Made by a program: the position numbers and the translations under genes. A stretch of DNA of 64,000 bases from Salvia splendens (Eukaryota; Streptophyta; Magnoliopsida; Lamiales; Lamiaceae). Location of the stretch: contig NC_056042.1 in the NCBI RefSeq assembly GCF_004379255.2, forward strand, positions 30,917,928-30,981,927, written 5' to 3'. Under the pieces are notes generated by a model. It had not been told where the DNA came from. It did not search any database and saw only the letters and a list, made by a program, of their open reading frames with translations. Below are positions 43,885 to 54,903 of the stretch, piece by piece; the stretch's first letter is position 1, and each line of letters begins with the position of its first letter.

Positions 43885-43942
43885 GGATCGTCATCATCCA
43901 CCCTCTCTAATTCTCTATTTTTAAACATTTATTCCTTCTTTC

Positions 43943-44875
43943 ATGGATTCCAACATGGATTTATCATCCCTCCCAAATAGAGAAAAATGGTTGGGAGATG
44001 ATTGTCTCATCCAACTTGGAGGCTTTTGGTCTTTTCCACAAACCGTGAAGCCAATCAAAAGAGTGATCAATCATTACAATCTTCTTCCTAGTGATGTGAT
44101 CTTGGTTACTGTCCCTAAAACAGGCACCACATGGCTCAAATCTCTCCTCTACTCCATCCTCAATCGGTCATCCAAACATAAGTTGGTTGTCGAACACCCC
44201 CACGAACTCGTTCCCTTCTTGGAGTTGCAAGTGTTTGCAGAGGCTGATGAGTCGTTAGTTCTAGTTGCCCCATCAAATGAGCCACGATTATTTGCCACAC
44301 ACATACCTTATCATCTCCTAACCAAAACCCTAGATTCTAGTGTTTGTAAGGTTGTTTACTTGACGCATAACCCCAAGAACACCCCCGTCTCTTTGTGGCA
44401 TTTTGTGAATAAGTGGAACATGGAGAAGCTCGATCAATCATTGTCTCTCGATGAGGCAACGTGCATGTTTTGTCGTGGGGTTAGCCCATACGGGCCTTAC
44501 TATGATCATGTGCTTGGGTATAGAGAGTTGAGTCTTAAAAAGCCGGAGAACGTGATGTTTGTGACTTACGAGGAGTTACTAGAAGATCCTAATGGCTATG
44601 TCCAAAAATTGGGTGATTTCTTAGGATGTCCATTCGAAGAAGAAGGTGAAGTGGATGAGATTGTTAAAAATTGTAGCATCGAGGTACTAAGTAGCCATGA
44701 TGTCAACAAGTCTGAGAAATCTCCAACATGGTTTCCATCATCACCATACAATTCATTCTTTAGAAAAGGAAAAATTGGAGATTATAAAAACTATCTTAGT
44801 GATGAGTCTATCCAACGTATTGACGCACTTACGAAAGAGAGATTTCATTATGTTGGGTTCATGTATGGGATTTAG
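43943..44875 (+). CDS. Cytosolic sulfotransferase SOT3, with changed PAPS-binding residues
   Basis: A 310-residue intact frame aligned with SOT1 and SOT2 from MDSNMDLSS onward, with one extra residue (PNREKW). The 5'-phosphosulfate loop VPKTGTTWLK, catalytic His (FATHIPY, His120) and C-terminal FRKGKIGDYKNYL are present. In the 3'-phosphate motif SOT1 and SOT2 read YLTRNPKD, but this copy reads YLTHNPKNTPVS: His142, Asn146 and Pro148. Other usually conserved positions also differ (KLDQSLSLDEAT, CMFCRGVSPYG). The frame has no stop, but these changes suggest weaker PAPS binding or relaxed constraint. Its promoter is also broken up by transposons (42300-43884 and the copia at 29520-41841). Confidence 0.92.
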   Translation: MDSNMDLSSLPNREKWLGDDCLIQLGGFWSFPQTVKPIKRVINHYNLLPSDVILVTVPKTGTTWLKSLLYSILNRSSKHKLVVEHPHELVPFLELQVFAEADESLVLVAPSNEPRLFATHIPYHLLTKTLDSSVCKVVYLTHNPKNTPVSLWHFVNKWNMEKLDQSLSLDEATCMFCRGVSPYGPYYDHVLGYRELSLKKPENVMFVTYEELLEDPNGYVQKLGDFLGCPFEEEGEVDEIVKNCSIEVLSSHDVNKSEKSPTWFPSSPYNSFFRKGKIGDYKNYLSDESIQRIDALTKERFHYVGFMYGI

Positions 44876-44963
44876 CACCATTCTGCTCTTGTTATTTGCC
44901 GATGATATTACTATATTGGAAGTTCATACTTTCTGAATAAATAATACTTCTGAATAAATAATA

Positions 44964-45345
44964 CAGTATGTTTTCATTGTGATTTATTCCCTTACTTCAG
45001 TCTTCATGATTATGTAATAAATAATATACTCCGTCCCTAAAATTTTGTCACATTTTATTTTTACCATTTTCGTCCGTCCCACAAAATTTGTCACATTTCA
45101 CTTTTTACCATTTTTAGTGGACCCCGCATTCCAATTACTTATTTCCACTCACATTTTATTATAAAATTAATAATTTAAAAGTAGGACCCACAACCTACCA
45201 ACTTTTTCAACTCAATTTTCATTACATTTCTTAAAACTCGTGTCTTGTCAAACTGTGACAAAATTTTGGAGACGGAGGGAGTAGTATGTTTTCATTGTGA
45301 TTGTATTCCCTTACTTCAATCTTCATGATTTTGTAATAAAGTATA
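44964..45345. repeat. 60-bp direct repeat with a MITE between the copies
   Basis: AGTATGTTTTCATTGTGATT with the following about 40 bases occurs at about 44967-45026 and again at 45284-45345, with a few differences. The Stowaway MITE lies exactly between, so the duplication copied downstream SOT3 DNA either before or together with the insertion. Confidence 0.7.
45029..45281. mobile_element. Stowaway-type MITE
   Basis: A 253-bp element, start CTCCGTCCCTAAAATTTTGT, end ACAAAATTTTGGAGACGGAG plus GGAG, with TA at both flanks. Confidence 0.85.
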
Positions 45346-45448
45346 TCCATTATTTGAGTTCATTTTGGAAAACGATTAAGTTGTCAACAGTTGAATAAGT
45401 CGATATTTGTACGGCCCCCACCGTATATGTTCACGGCGTTCCACCAAC

Positions 45449-46190
45449 CAGGGGCGGATCTACACTATAAGAGGGTAGGGCTTAAGCCCTTACCCTTTTT
45501 TTATTTTTTTATTTTGTATTTATAAATTTTTAAAAATTTTAAAAAATCATGTTAAGCCCTTATTAAGGTGATGCTAATGTAGAACAAATTATCTTGAAAT
45601 AATTAATAGAAAGGGTTGAGATTAATGAATGAAGTAAAAATTTGCAGAGCATTAACAATGGTGGATGATTATTGTGAGGAAGAAGATGACTTTAAAGTTA
45701 AATAATACATATATAGTTACAGAAAATTAAGCCCATCACAGGAAATAAATAAAATTCAGCCCAAGAAGTGTTAGACAAGTGAGTATAAATAAACTTCAGC
45801 CCATAAAAAGGTCCAAAATAAAATTTGATTTCAGCCCAAAATAAAAAATACTACTCAAAATAACTAATTAAAAATAACTCAGTAACAAAAAGTAAATAAA
45901 AAAACGAGAAAAGCAGCAAAACTAAAAATCCCCAATTCCAAAATATCTCTGAAACGTCTCTTCGCCGGCGGTGCCGCATCGCTCTATCGAGGCGAGGCAC
46001 GACGCTGCGGACAGCCGCCGCCTGCGCCATCCGAAAGCCCGGAACGCCGCTTCTCTGTTCTACACGGCGACACCAGCGTTGCTGCCTGCTGCACGGAGAC
46101 ACGGCGACACCAACGCGGCAACGCTCCTCTGCTCGACTGCACCTCAAGCCCTAGTGGAGCAATTTTAATTTTTTTTTTGATCCGCCCCTG
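45449..46190. mobile_element. hAT-type non-autonomous element with GC-rich cargo
   Basis: Terminal repeats CAGGGGCGGATC and GATCCGCCCCTG are flanked by a perfect 8-bp duplication CCACCAAC (45441-45448, 46191-46198). The 742-bp body is AT-rich on the left but carries a sharply GC-rich stretch at about 45955-46150 rich in CGGCGACAC and CGCCGC motifs. No transposase is encoded. The cargo may be captured host DNA; I could not identify it. Confidence 0.87.
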
Positions 46191-46198
46191 CCACCAAC

Positions 46199-46993
46199 CT
46201 CACATTATTGATCATTTATAGTCAATCTACATAAAATATACTACTAGTATACAATATCTTAACTTGTCATATCATGTCAGGCAAACTAAACAAGAGTTTT
46301 TTATTATGGTCTGTTGTAATTGATATAATCATTTTTATTTCTTCATCACGCAAAGAAGAAAAAAATCATATCTTTTGTACTTTGAATTTATGAGCGTATA
46401 TAATCTTGTTTGGATTCTGAAATTTCGCATTTTACTTCTGAATATCTTCATATGAAGTTTGAAAGATCACAACTGACATCTCAACATCGGTATCGATCAT
46501 CTTATCTGGAGACTGGAGTTTGAGAAACATCAGAATTTACTTATGATATCATATGTAAGATCATACATGTGAGAATCATCTTATGTAGACATTAAATAAT
46601 TGAAACTGACTTTAAGAGCATCATCTCGAAAACATCATAAGTTAGTATATCATGCATCATCTCGTTAGAGCTTCAATACATGAGTTAAGTTTAAAGCAAG
46701 CCATCACATCAAAATATGATCCTCGAAAATTTTGAACATGCTTAATTTTCACCAATATTTAAAGAAGGCGTTGTATTGGTTGAGTTTGAAATTAGTACTA
46801 GCTATCATTAATTGGACTGGTCCAAATTAAAGGTTTGATTTTTTATTTAAAATACGCCCTGTATGTTAAACTTGCATGAAGGAAAAAAAGTTTTACAAGT
46901 AGCATTGCAACACTTATTTTCATTTAAGGCGAAACCCATATAGTCGTAACTTGTACTAATATACAATTTCTTCACAAATTGTGCACCAAATAA
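46199..46993. other. Intergenic, AT-rich
   Basis: The stretch lies downstream of the P450 pseudogene (minus). No gene or repeat is recognised. Confidence 0.5.
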
Positions 46994-47508
46994 TCATGAG
47001 TATTTATTAGCAACTGCAAGAAGAGGAACAGCTTTATGGAGTGTAGCAGCAGGAGTTTCAGCCATGTCCACACTCTTCCCTCCATTAGGCAGCTCCCAAT
47101 CAAACTTCCACACAAGATTTGCTAACACAAACTCAACAGTAGCAGCAGAAAACCCGATTCCCGGGCATCCCCTTCTCCCTTCTCCAAACGGGATAAACTC
47201 AAAATCGAGGCCCTTATAGTCTACCGAAGAGTTCAAGAATTTGGCCGGTTCAAACTTGTCTGGTTCATCCCAAGACGTGGGGTCATAGCCCAAGCATTAG
47301 TCATCAGCACTGTTCCTGCCGGAACGTCATATCCTTTTATCTTCACATCGCTGCTTGCTACTCTAGGTATTAGTAATGGGACAGGAGGGTGGCGCCGCAA
47401 TGCTTATTTTATCACAGCTTTCAGATAATGCATTTTTACTAAGTCATTATCTGATATGTCTTGTTTGTGTTTAACAACTTCTCTTACTTCCAATTGTAGC
47501 TTTTGCAT

Positions 47509-48897
47509 TGATGCACTATTTATTATCACTAAAAATATCTGCAACTTTACAGGGTAGAACTAGTATAGCTAAAAGTCAGTACCGGGATATCGAACTCAGG
47601 GAATAAGATTGCAACTGGCTATCATATACTAAGCGTCATATACTATCTAGAGACACGGAGTTTTGGGTTTTGATTTTATAAACTAGACATAAATATAAAC
47701 AAATATAAAAACAAAATAATACAAAGCAGGCTAAAGAAATTAGAGTTTTAGGATCCAACTACTACGATTAATCTCATAGAACCTTTACCTTTATGTATCT
47801 CCAGGATTATTAGGAAAGTCGTGATTTTCAGATAAGCCCTCTCTCGAGTGCACTTATCTAGTAGATTAGACTCTAACTATCAAAGTCTCCTTCCAATAGA
47901 TTAGATTCTAACTCCTTAAGTTCCTAAGACTCAAGCCCTCACAAAGGGTCCCCTCTCTCGAGTGCAGATAAACCTATGTGTTGTACTCGTTCCTTTTACC
48001 ACGTGAAACTAGCTATCTCTCGATTAATCTAGTTAGACGGACATAGTTCTAAAGTTAGCCAGACAAAAGAACAATAAAAGCACAAGAACAAGCAAAACAA
48101 TCACAAGAACTAGAAAAATGGTTCAATTCAATAAATCAAAACATATTCATAATAGTTTTCACCAAAAAACTACAAATGATGTTTAACTACTCATAGACAA
48201 GTAGTAAAAATAAAAATAAAAGTATAAGACATGAAAGAAATTGATAAAACCCAAGGTTGAATCTTCAATCTTCAGTCTTTTCTTGCCTGGATCTGCAGAG
48301 CTCTGCTCCAATGGAAGATGGATGAATTATGTGTGGAAGATGGAATGGAAGAATGTGTAGAGGGGGAGGATTGGAGGCTCTGGGATGAAGATTACAATTT
48401 AGGTTATGGGTATTTATAAGCTAGAAAAAGATTTAGAATGGTAAAAAGTATCCTCCAATTAATTGAAAATATAATATTTTCGAATCTGCAATTAAAAGGA
48501 GGGATTTGGGCAATAATTTCTTCATTCTTTGAATTTTCGCCTAATTTCCGCCAGCCTTGACTGCACTGCGCAATGTTCGTAGAATTATCATAACTTTCTC
48601 CACAGAACTCCGATTGAGACATGCAAGATATCCACGCGAAGCTCTTTCGAAGACGAAGAGAATGGCATGTAGTAAGAACTGACTGGACTTCAAAATCGCT
48701 GGCAGAATGGGCTCGAACAGGGGCTGCTGCACTTTGGCCTTTTTTCACCTTTTTCTATCTTTTTCTATCATTTATCAACAAACACGTCAAAAATAGCAAA
48801 TGTATAACATATGCAATTTAAGAACATAATTTGCATGATTGACATTTAAAACAAGTCAAATCTAGTCCTTAAAAACATGCAAAATCCGTGTTTGTCA
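47509..48897 (-). mobile_element. Solo LTR of a gypsy element related to 31727-38865
   Basis: The unit begins TGATGCACTATTTATTATCA and ends GTTTGTCA, flanked by a perfect duplication TGCAT (47504-47508, 48898-48902). It shares the layout of the 1.35-kb LTRs at 31727 and 37496, including CCCTCTCTCGAGTGCA, TCAAGCCCTCAC and TATCTCTCGATTA, but is much diverged. No internal region remains, so it arose by LTR-LTR recombination. It sits in exon 2 of the P450. Confidence 0.87.
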
Positions 48898-49273
48898 TGC
48901 ATCACTATAGGGTGTTGTAGAAGCTCAGCCATTGTCCATATTAATAGTGTGGTTAAGGTATCGGTCCCAGCTCCAAGTAGATCCTGCATAACAAGTCAAA
49001 CTAGAATTATAGGTTGTCCAAATCAAGTTAAATATTGTCATAGTAGATTCATAATGAATAACATGAGTTAAGTAGTTACCACAAGTAATGCTTCGAAGCT
49101 CTCTCTGTCAATGAAGATATCACCATCTTTTTCATTATGAAGATCAAGCAATATACCAACAAAGCTTTCTCCAATTCCACCCTCTCTCTTTGAAGTCTCC
49201 ATGTGTTCCACAATCACACCCTCCAAAAACTCATCCATCTCTTTCGAAACCCTATCAACCTTCTTGTCAAAAC

Positions 49274-49538
49274 TGTTAAAATAGGATTAAAGCTATGTTT
49301 CGGGGAATGATTTTGGTCGTTCTTATTCACTATGATGCAAATATACATGCCCTCTTATAGGCTCTCAAGAGTACAACACATAAGGTAAGTCCTCTTGCCC
49401 TAAACCTAATTCATATACATGGAAAATATAAAAACATAATCTTCCTATTAATTGTGATTGTAGGAAAATCAGCCTCTCGATCCTCCAAGATCTTCTCCGT
49501 CCAACATCTTGATTCTCCAAGATCTTCTCCGTCCAACA
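49274..49538 (-). repeat. 3' LTR of the young copia element
   Basis: 265 bp; plus-strand start TGTTAAAATAGGATTAAAGC, end CTTCTCCGTCCAACA. A 22-bp motif ending TCTCCGTCCAACA is duplicated inside it. Confidence 0.92.
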
Positions 49539-49550
49539 CTCCCCCTCAAG

Positions 49551-52500
49551 TTAAGTGATGGGATCCCCAATGCTTAACTTGTTCAATACACCTCGAAAAG
49601 AGTTCGAGTTTACTGCCTTCGTTAGAATGTCCGCCAGTTGATCCTCGGACTTGACATAGGGTAATTCCACTATCTTTGCATCAATTGTATCTTTTATGAA
49701 GTGTCGGTCTACTTCCACATGCTTAGTCCGATCATGTTGGACTGGATTTTCTGAAATACTAATGGCAGCCTTGTTATCGCACAACAATCGACATGGTTGT
49801 GTAGACTTGAGTTCGAGTTCGGTCATCAATTTCCTGAGCCATAGTACTTCTGTCAATCCACTCTTAATCCCTCGGAATTCTGCCTCTGCACTCGACAATG
49901 CTACTACCTTTTGTTTCTTGCTTCTCCACGTCACCAAGTTTCCCCCTACAAAGGTGAAGTATCCCGCCGTTGACTTCCTGTCGTTAGGATTTCCTGCCCA
50001 ATCTGCATCAGTATAGCCGTGTATTTCCAAATGCCCATGGTTTTTGAACAATACTCCATGACCCGGGGTACCCTTCAAGTATCTTACTATTCTTATTACC
50101 GCCTCCCAATGTTCTTCTTGTGGAGCATGCATAAACTGACTTACTACTCCAAAAGCATACGCAAGATCTGGTCTGGTGTGGGATAAATAGATGAGTTTCC
50201 CAACCAACCGTTGATACTTCCCTCGGTCAGCGAGTTTAGCTCCTTCTCGAATCTGCAGTCCATGATTCTGGACCATTGGAGTGTCCACTGGTTTGCAATC
50301 CATCATTCCGGTCTCTGCCAAGATATCGAGTACATATTCCCTTTGGTTGATGAAGATCCCATGCTTTGATCTCAGCACCTCTATCCCCAGAAAATACTTC
50401 AAGTGGCCAAGGTCTTTCATCTCAAACTCCTTGGACAAGTTCTTTCTAAGTTGCTCTATTTCCTCCTCATCATCACCAGTAATAATCATATCATCAACGT
50501 AAATAATAAGACATGTAATCTTACCGTTTTTCTTCTTGATGAACAAGGTGTGATCTGAATTGCTTTGGCAATATTCATACTTCTTCATTACTTCAGTGAA
50601 TCTCCCAAACCATGCCCTAGGAGATTGCTTGAGGCCATATAATGTCTTCTTGAGCTTGCACACGTCCCCATCTTTGAAGTCTCCCGTGAATCCGAGTGAG
50701 GGAATCATATAAACAGGTTTGGTCAATTCTCCATGTAGAAAGGCATTTGTCACATCAAACTGGTGTAGGGGCCAGTCCCTGTTAGCGGCTATCGAAAATA
50801 ATACTCTTACTGTATTGATCTTGGCAACTGGCGAGAAGGTTTCTGCATAATCGACTCCATAAGTCCGGGTGTACCCCTTGCTACTAGTCTCACCTTATAT
50901 CGGTCGATGGATCCGTCAGGCATTCTTTTTATCGTAAATACCCATCTACATCCCATTGTAGTAGCCCCTTCGGGCAGTGGACCGACTTCCCAAGTCTTGT
51001 TCTTCAGCAATGCATCCATCTCTACAAACATAGCATCCCTCCAATGTTTGATTTTCCATGCTTCTTCGGCTGTATAGGAGATTTCTTCTTCCTCGTACAG
51101 TGCAGCCTCAAATGCCCTAGCTATTTTGGCCAAGTTTCCTTTTACAAAGTTAGCCACATCATACTGGCTTTTCCTGTCGGTTTTTTCTGGGAAGAACCTC
51201 TTTGGTGGGATTCCGCGAGTACTTCTCGGTGGGAGGATGTATCGACCTGTACTCTCATCAAGGGTTGTGCTTTCATCAACAGTTTCTGTATTAATATGAT
51301 CAGCAGTAGTACTATCTTCTTGAGGTGGATTAGGAATTACCTCAGGTATTTCGGATATCGGTTGAGGCGAGATCTTAGGCCGTGGTTGAGAATACCCCGG
51401 AATGTTCGAGATTCGCTCGACGATAGTGCTAATTGGTTCTGTTGAGTCGTTGTTGGAGTAATTTGACTCGGGCACAAACCAACTTAGGTAGTCTACTGTG
51501 TTATATGACTCACTCTCCCCCTGACTACTAAGGTGGGTGTGGTAATAGAACTCTGTTTCAAGGTAATTGCAATTCATGGTGGTTACTACCCGTTTTGTGG
51601 TGGGGTCATAGCATCGATACCCCTTTTGGTTAATCCTGTAGCCTACAAAAACACATTTGGTAGCACAAGGTGATAATTTTGTTCTCTCATGTTTCAGAAT
51701 ATGGACATAAACAGTGCATCCAAAGACTCTTGGTTGAAGGTTAAGGTGTTTGGGAATTTTGTTCATTTTGGAGAGGGTGTCAAGGGGTGTCTTTTTGTTT
51801 AAGATTTTAGTGGGAAGTCGGTTTATGAGATAGATGGAAGTGGCAACTGCCTCGGGCCAGAAGTGGGTAGGAACTTTGGACTCAAACATCAAGGCTCGGG
51901 TTATTTCGAGAATAGTTCTGTTTTTTCGTTCGGCTACCCCATTTTGTTCTGGTGTGTAAGGACAAGAGGTTTGGTGGATCAGGCCTTTTTCGGTAAAGAA
52001 ATCTGTCATTTTTTTGGTTCACAAATTCCTTCCCATTGTCAGATCGAAGGGTTTTTATTGTGGTTTGGACTAGATTGAAGAAAAGGATAAATTTATCAAT
52101 CACCTCAGATTTGTGTTTCAAAAAATATATCCATGTCATCCTAGTGCAATCATCTACGAAAATCACAAAATATCTCAAATTATTACCCCCAACAACAGGT
52201 GCAGGTCCCCAAACATCAGCATGAACAAGGGAAAAAACAGAATTCATACGAGTATTTGTAGGTTTAAAAGATTGTCTATGGCTATTGGCCAAAACACAAG
52301 TCTCACAAGCAAAATCTTTCGGAATAGAGAGTTTAGGAAAAAGCAAACTAAAGTAACCAGGGGAAGGGTGTCCCAGTTGTTGGTGCCAAAGCCAAATCTC
52401 CCTTTTTGTGGACCCGTGAGCCAGCATCGCACCACCGTGTTGAGCTATCTCATCCACGTAGTAGAGTCCTTGGCTCTCAATGCCACGCCACTACTAGAAA

Positions 52501-54523
52501 AATTGCTTCTCACTACACTTTTTTTATCACACTTTATAAAAAGTGCCAGCATAGATGTACTATCTACACACTAGCTTTTCACTGCACTTTATAATATATT
52601 GTTACTGCACTTCAACATAAAAAGTGCCATCATAGATGTACTATCTACACACTACCTCTTACTACAGGTACCCGGTGCTGCACTTGCATAAGTGCCATTA
52701 TAGATGAAGTGTCAGCACAGTAATTTTCTAGTGACAATTTTAAGTGTCATTACAAGCCAATTTTCTAGTAGTGCGCCCAAGTATCTTCCTCGTCCGAATA
52801 TCCTACAGAATACAGAAATCGGGGTGCATCAGTAATGTACAATTCAATTCCTTTGTTACGTGGCTTATGGACATCAATCTCTGGGATAAAGTAGAAACAT
52901 AGAGACAGTTTGATAATCTCAAAGTTGGAGATATTTCAATGATACCCGCCCCAGCCACAGTAATCAATTCCCCACTGGCTGTCTGGATGTAAGTTTTAGT
53001 AATACTACTAAAATTAATGAAATCATTTTTATTGGGAGTCATGGTGTCGGTTGCCCCACAATCAAATATCCATCCTTTTTTTTCATCCAAACTATCACGT
53101 TTTACCGTAAATGTAGCGGAAATATGGTCCAAGGGCTCAAATCAGTTTTTAAGTGGGATGGGGTTAAATTGTATATTTCTCAAACAATCTGGGGGGTTTT
53201 CACAATAATCAATAGTCTGGGGTTCATGGTGTAACATATCATGAATTCGGGGACTTGTATGCAAAACACGGGATATATTATGTAATTTCAGGAAATTTAG
53301 GGGGGCCTTCTGTGATTTAACAAATAATGAGGGTATATGGCGAAAATTAGGGTTAGGGTTCACTCCCCCTAACCCGTTACCTCCTATGCTGGCGCCGTTT
53401 TCCCCTTGTCTGTTCCTCGTCTTCCCGGTGAAATTGCTGGCGCCAATCACTCCACCGCCGTTCCAGCCTCCGTCGGAAGTTTCTGGTTCCTCCCTTTACT
53501 TTCCCCGTCCGGTTATAGTATCTCGATTCCCAGCCGTCATTTTAAATGCTTCATCTCCGGCGGTCACTCCAACCGTCATCTTGGCCTTCGCCATCTGCCT
53601 CTCTTCCCACCATTCGGGATAGCCGTGCAGTTGAAAGCACGTCTCGCGGGTGTGTTTTTGCACCCCGCAGTGGGGACACCACAATCTCGACTTGTCCACC
53701 GATTTGATCCCCGGGCGATGCGCGGCGGTGGATTGACGCGGGGTTCCGCTTCGTTGACCCTGTCGTTGTCCTTGTGCCGCCAGCCCATGCCCAATTCCAT
53801 GTTCGTCCCCTCCTCCATGGTCGTGGGTGACAGAGTTTGGGGGATCAAGTGGCCCTAGTCGACTTCGGGCCGCCTCCTTTTTAACCCACCCATAGGCGGT
53901 CTCCAGCGGGGGGGCGATACTTCTTTGAGGATGTCTCGCCGGACTCCCTCGTGTTTGTCGTTCAGTCCCGCCAGAAATCGGAGTAATCTCTTGGTGTTGG
54001 TGTAGACCTTGAACTGATTCACTCCTTTCTTACAGCAATCGACCGGTTGCTTTTGGCACCGATCAATATTGATCCACATTCTGTGGATTTTGTGGTAATA
54101 TGTCTCCAGATCCATATTCCCCTGTTTGATTGTATTCGCCTTGTCTTCCAGGTCTTATACGAGGTAGAGATCGGCCTCACTCTCGTATGTGGTGGCTAGG
54201 CTATCCCAAATTGCCTTGGCCGATTGATGATGCGCGAAGTCGGCAATAATATCGTTTTCGATATTATCCACGATCCAGGAGAAAACGATTAAATCGGTTT
54301 CCTCCCAATCGTCATATTCCTTGCTCCCTGGTAACGGCGGAGCTGGTTTTCCGGTTATATGGGAGTAGCCTCCTCTAGTCCCAATTGCGACTTTCATCAG
54401 CCGCGACCATAGTGGGTAATTTCCCCCGTTGAGTTTGAACGCTACTGTTACGTTCTTACTCGCTCGTATCTTGTTGCTTGATGATTCTGACTCTGTTGCT
54501 GGTTTTTTGTCGTCGTCTGACAT
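49551..54523 (-). pseudogene. Gag-Pol of the young copia element, with stops and frameshifts
   Basis: On the minus strand the order is: Gag from the ATG at 54523 (MSDDDKKPATESESSSNKIR); zinc knuckle CPHCGVQKHTRETC; protease WIFDCGATDTMT with the catalytic Asp; integrase (HADVWGPAP, LRSDNGKEF, PEQNGVAERKNRTILE); reverse transcriptase (LIIYVDDMIITG); and RNase H (CDNKAAISISENPVQHDRTKH), ending at 49551. Lesions include a stop after ADLYLV, a frameshift near 53910, several shifts and stops at 53450-53140, the CACTA insertion near 52489-52773, a frameshift after GKEFVNQK near 52000 and another near 50880 (VARG). The last 400 residues form one clean frame (50753-49551). It is not functional. Confidence 0.88.
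52489..52773. mobile_element. Small CACTA (En/Spm-type) non-autonomous element
   Basis: The ends CACTACTAGAAAAATTGC and CCAATTTTCTAGTAGTG are inverted copies with the CACTA signature. The 3-bp duplication CGC flanks it (52486-52488, 52774-52776). Inside, AAAAAGTGCCAGCATAGATG and AAAAAGTGCCATCATAGATG are subterminal-type repeats. No coding capacity. Confidence 0.92.
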
Positions 54524-54638
54524 GTTTTTGGTATGATTTGAATTGTTTGCTCACTGGTTTTTGTTGATTGGCCGGGATTGGTATGGGCGGTGATGATATC
54601 ACAATCTCAGCCCTAGTTCTAACACTGCTCTGAAGCCA

Positions 54639-54903
54639 TGTTAAAATAGGATTAAAGCTATGTTTCGGGGAATGATTTTGGTCGTTCTTATTCACTATGA
54701 TGCAAATATACATGCCCTCTTATAGGCTCTCAAGAGTACAACACATAAGGTAAGTCCTCTTGCCCTAAACCTAATTCATATACATGGAAAATATAAAAAC
54801 ATAATCTTCCTATTAATTGTGATTGTAGGAAAATTAGCCTCTCGATCCTCCAAGATCTTCTCCGTCCAACATCTTGATTCTCCAAGATCTTCTCCGTCCA
54901 ACA
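54639..54903 (-). repeat. 5' LTR of the young copia element
   Basis: 265 bp; partner of 49274-49538 with one difference seen. Confidence 0.92.

Larger units (their letters stand above)
49274..54903 (-). mobile_element. Young full-length Ty1/copia retrotransposon in P450 exon 1
   Basis: LTRs of 265 bp at both ends differ at a single position (C/T near the GGAAAATCAGCC motif). The flanking duplication is AAAAC (49269-49273, 54904-54908). A primer-binding site (TGGCTTCAGAGC, minus, 54627-54638) and polypurine tract (AACTTGAGGGGGAG, minus, 49539-49552) are in place. Its proteins are close relatives of those of the element at 29520-41841, although the LTRs are unrelated by eye. A 285-bp CACTA element is inserted in it. 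Confidence 0.93.
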
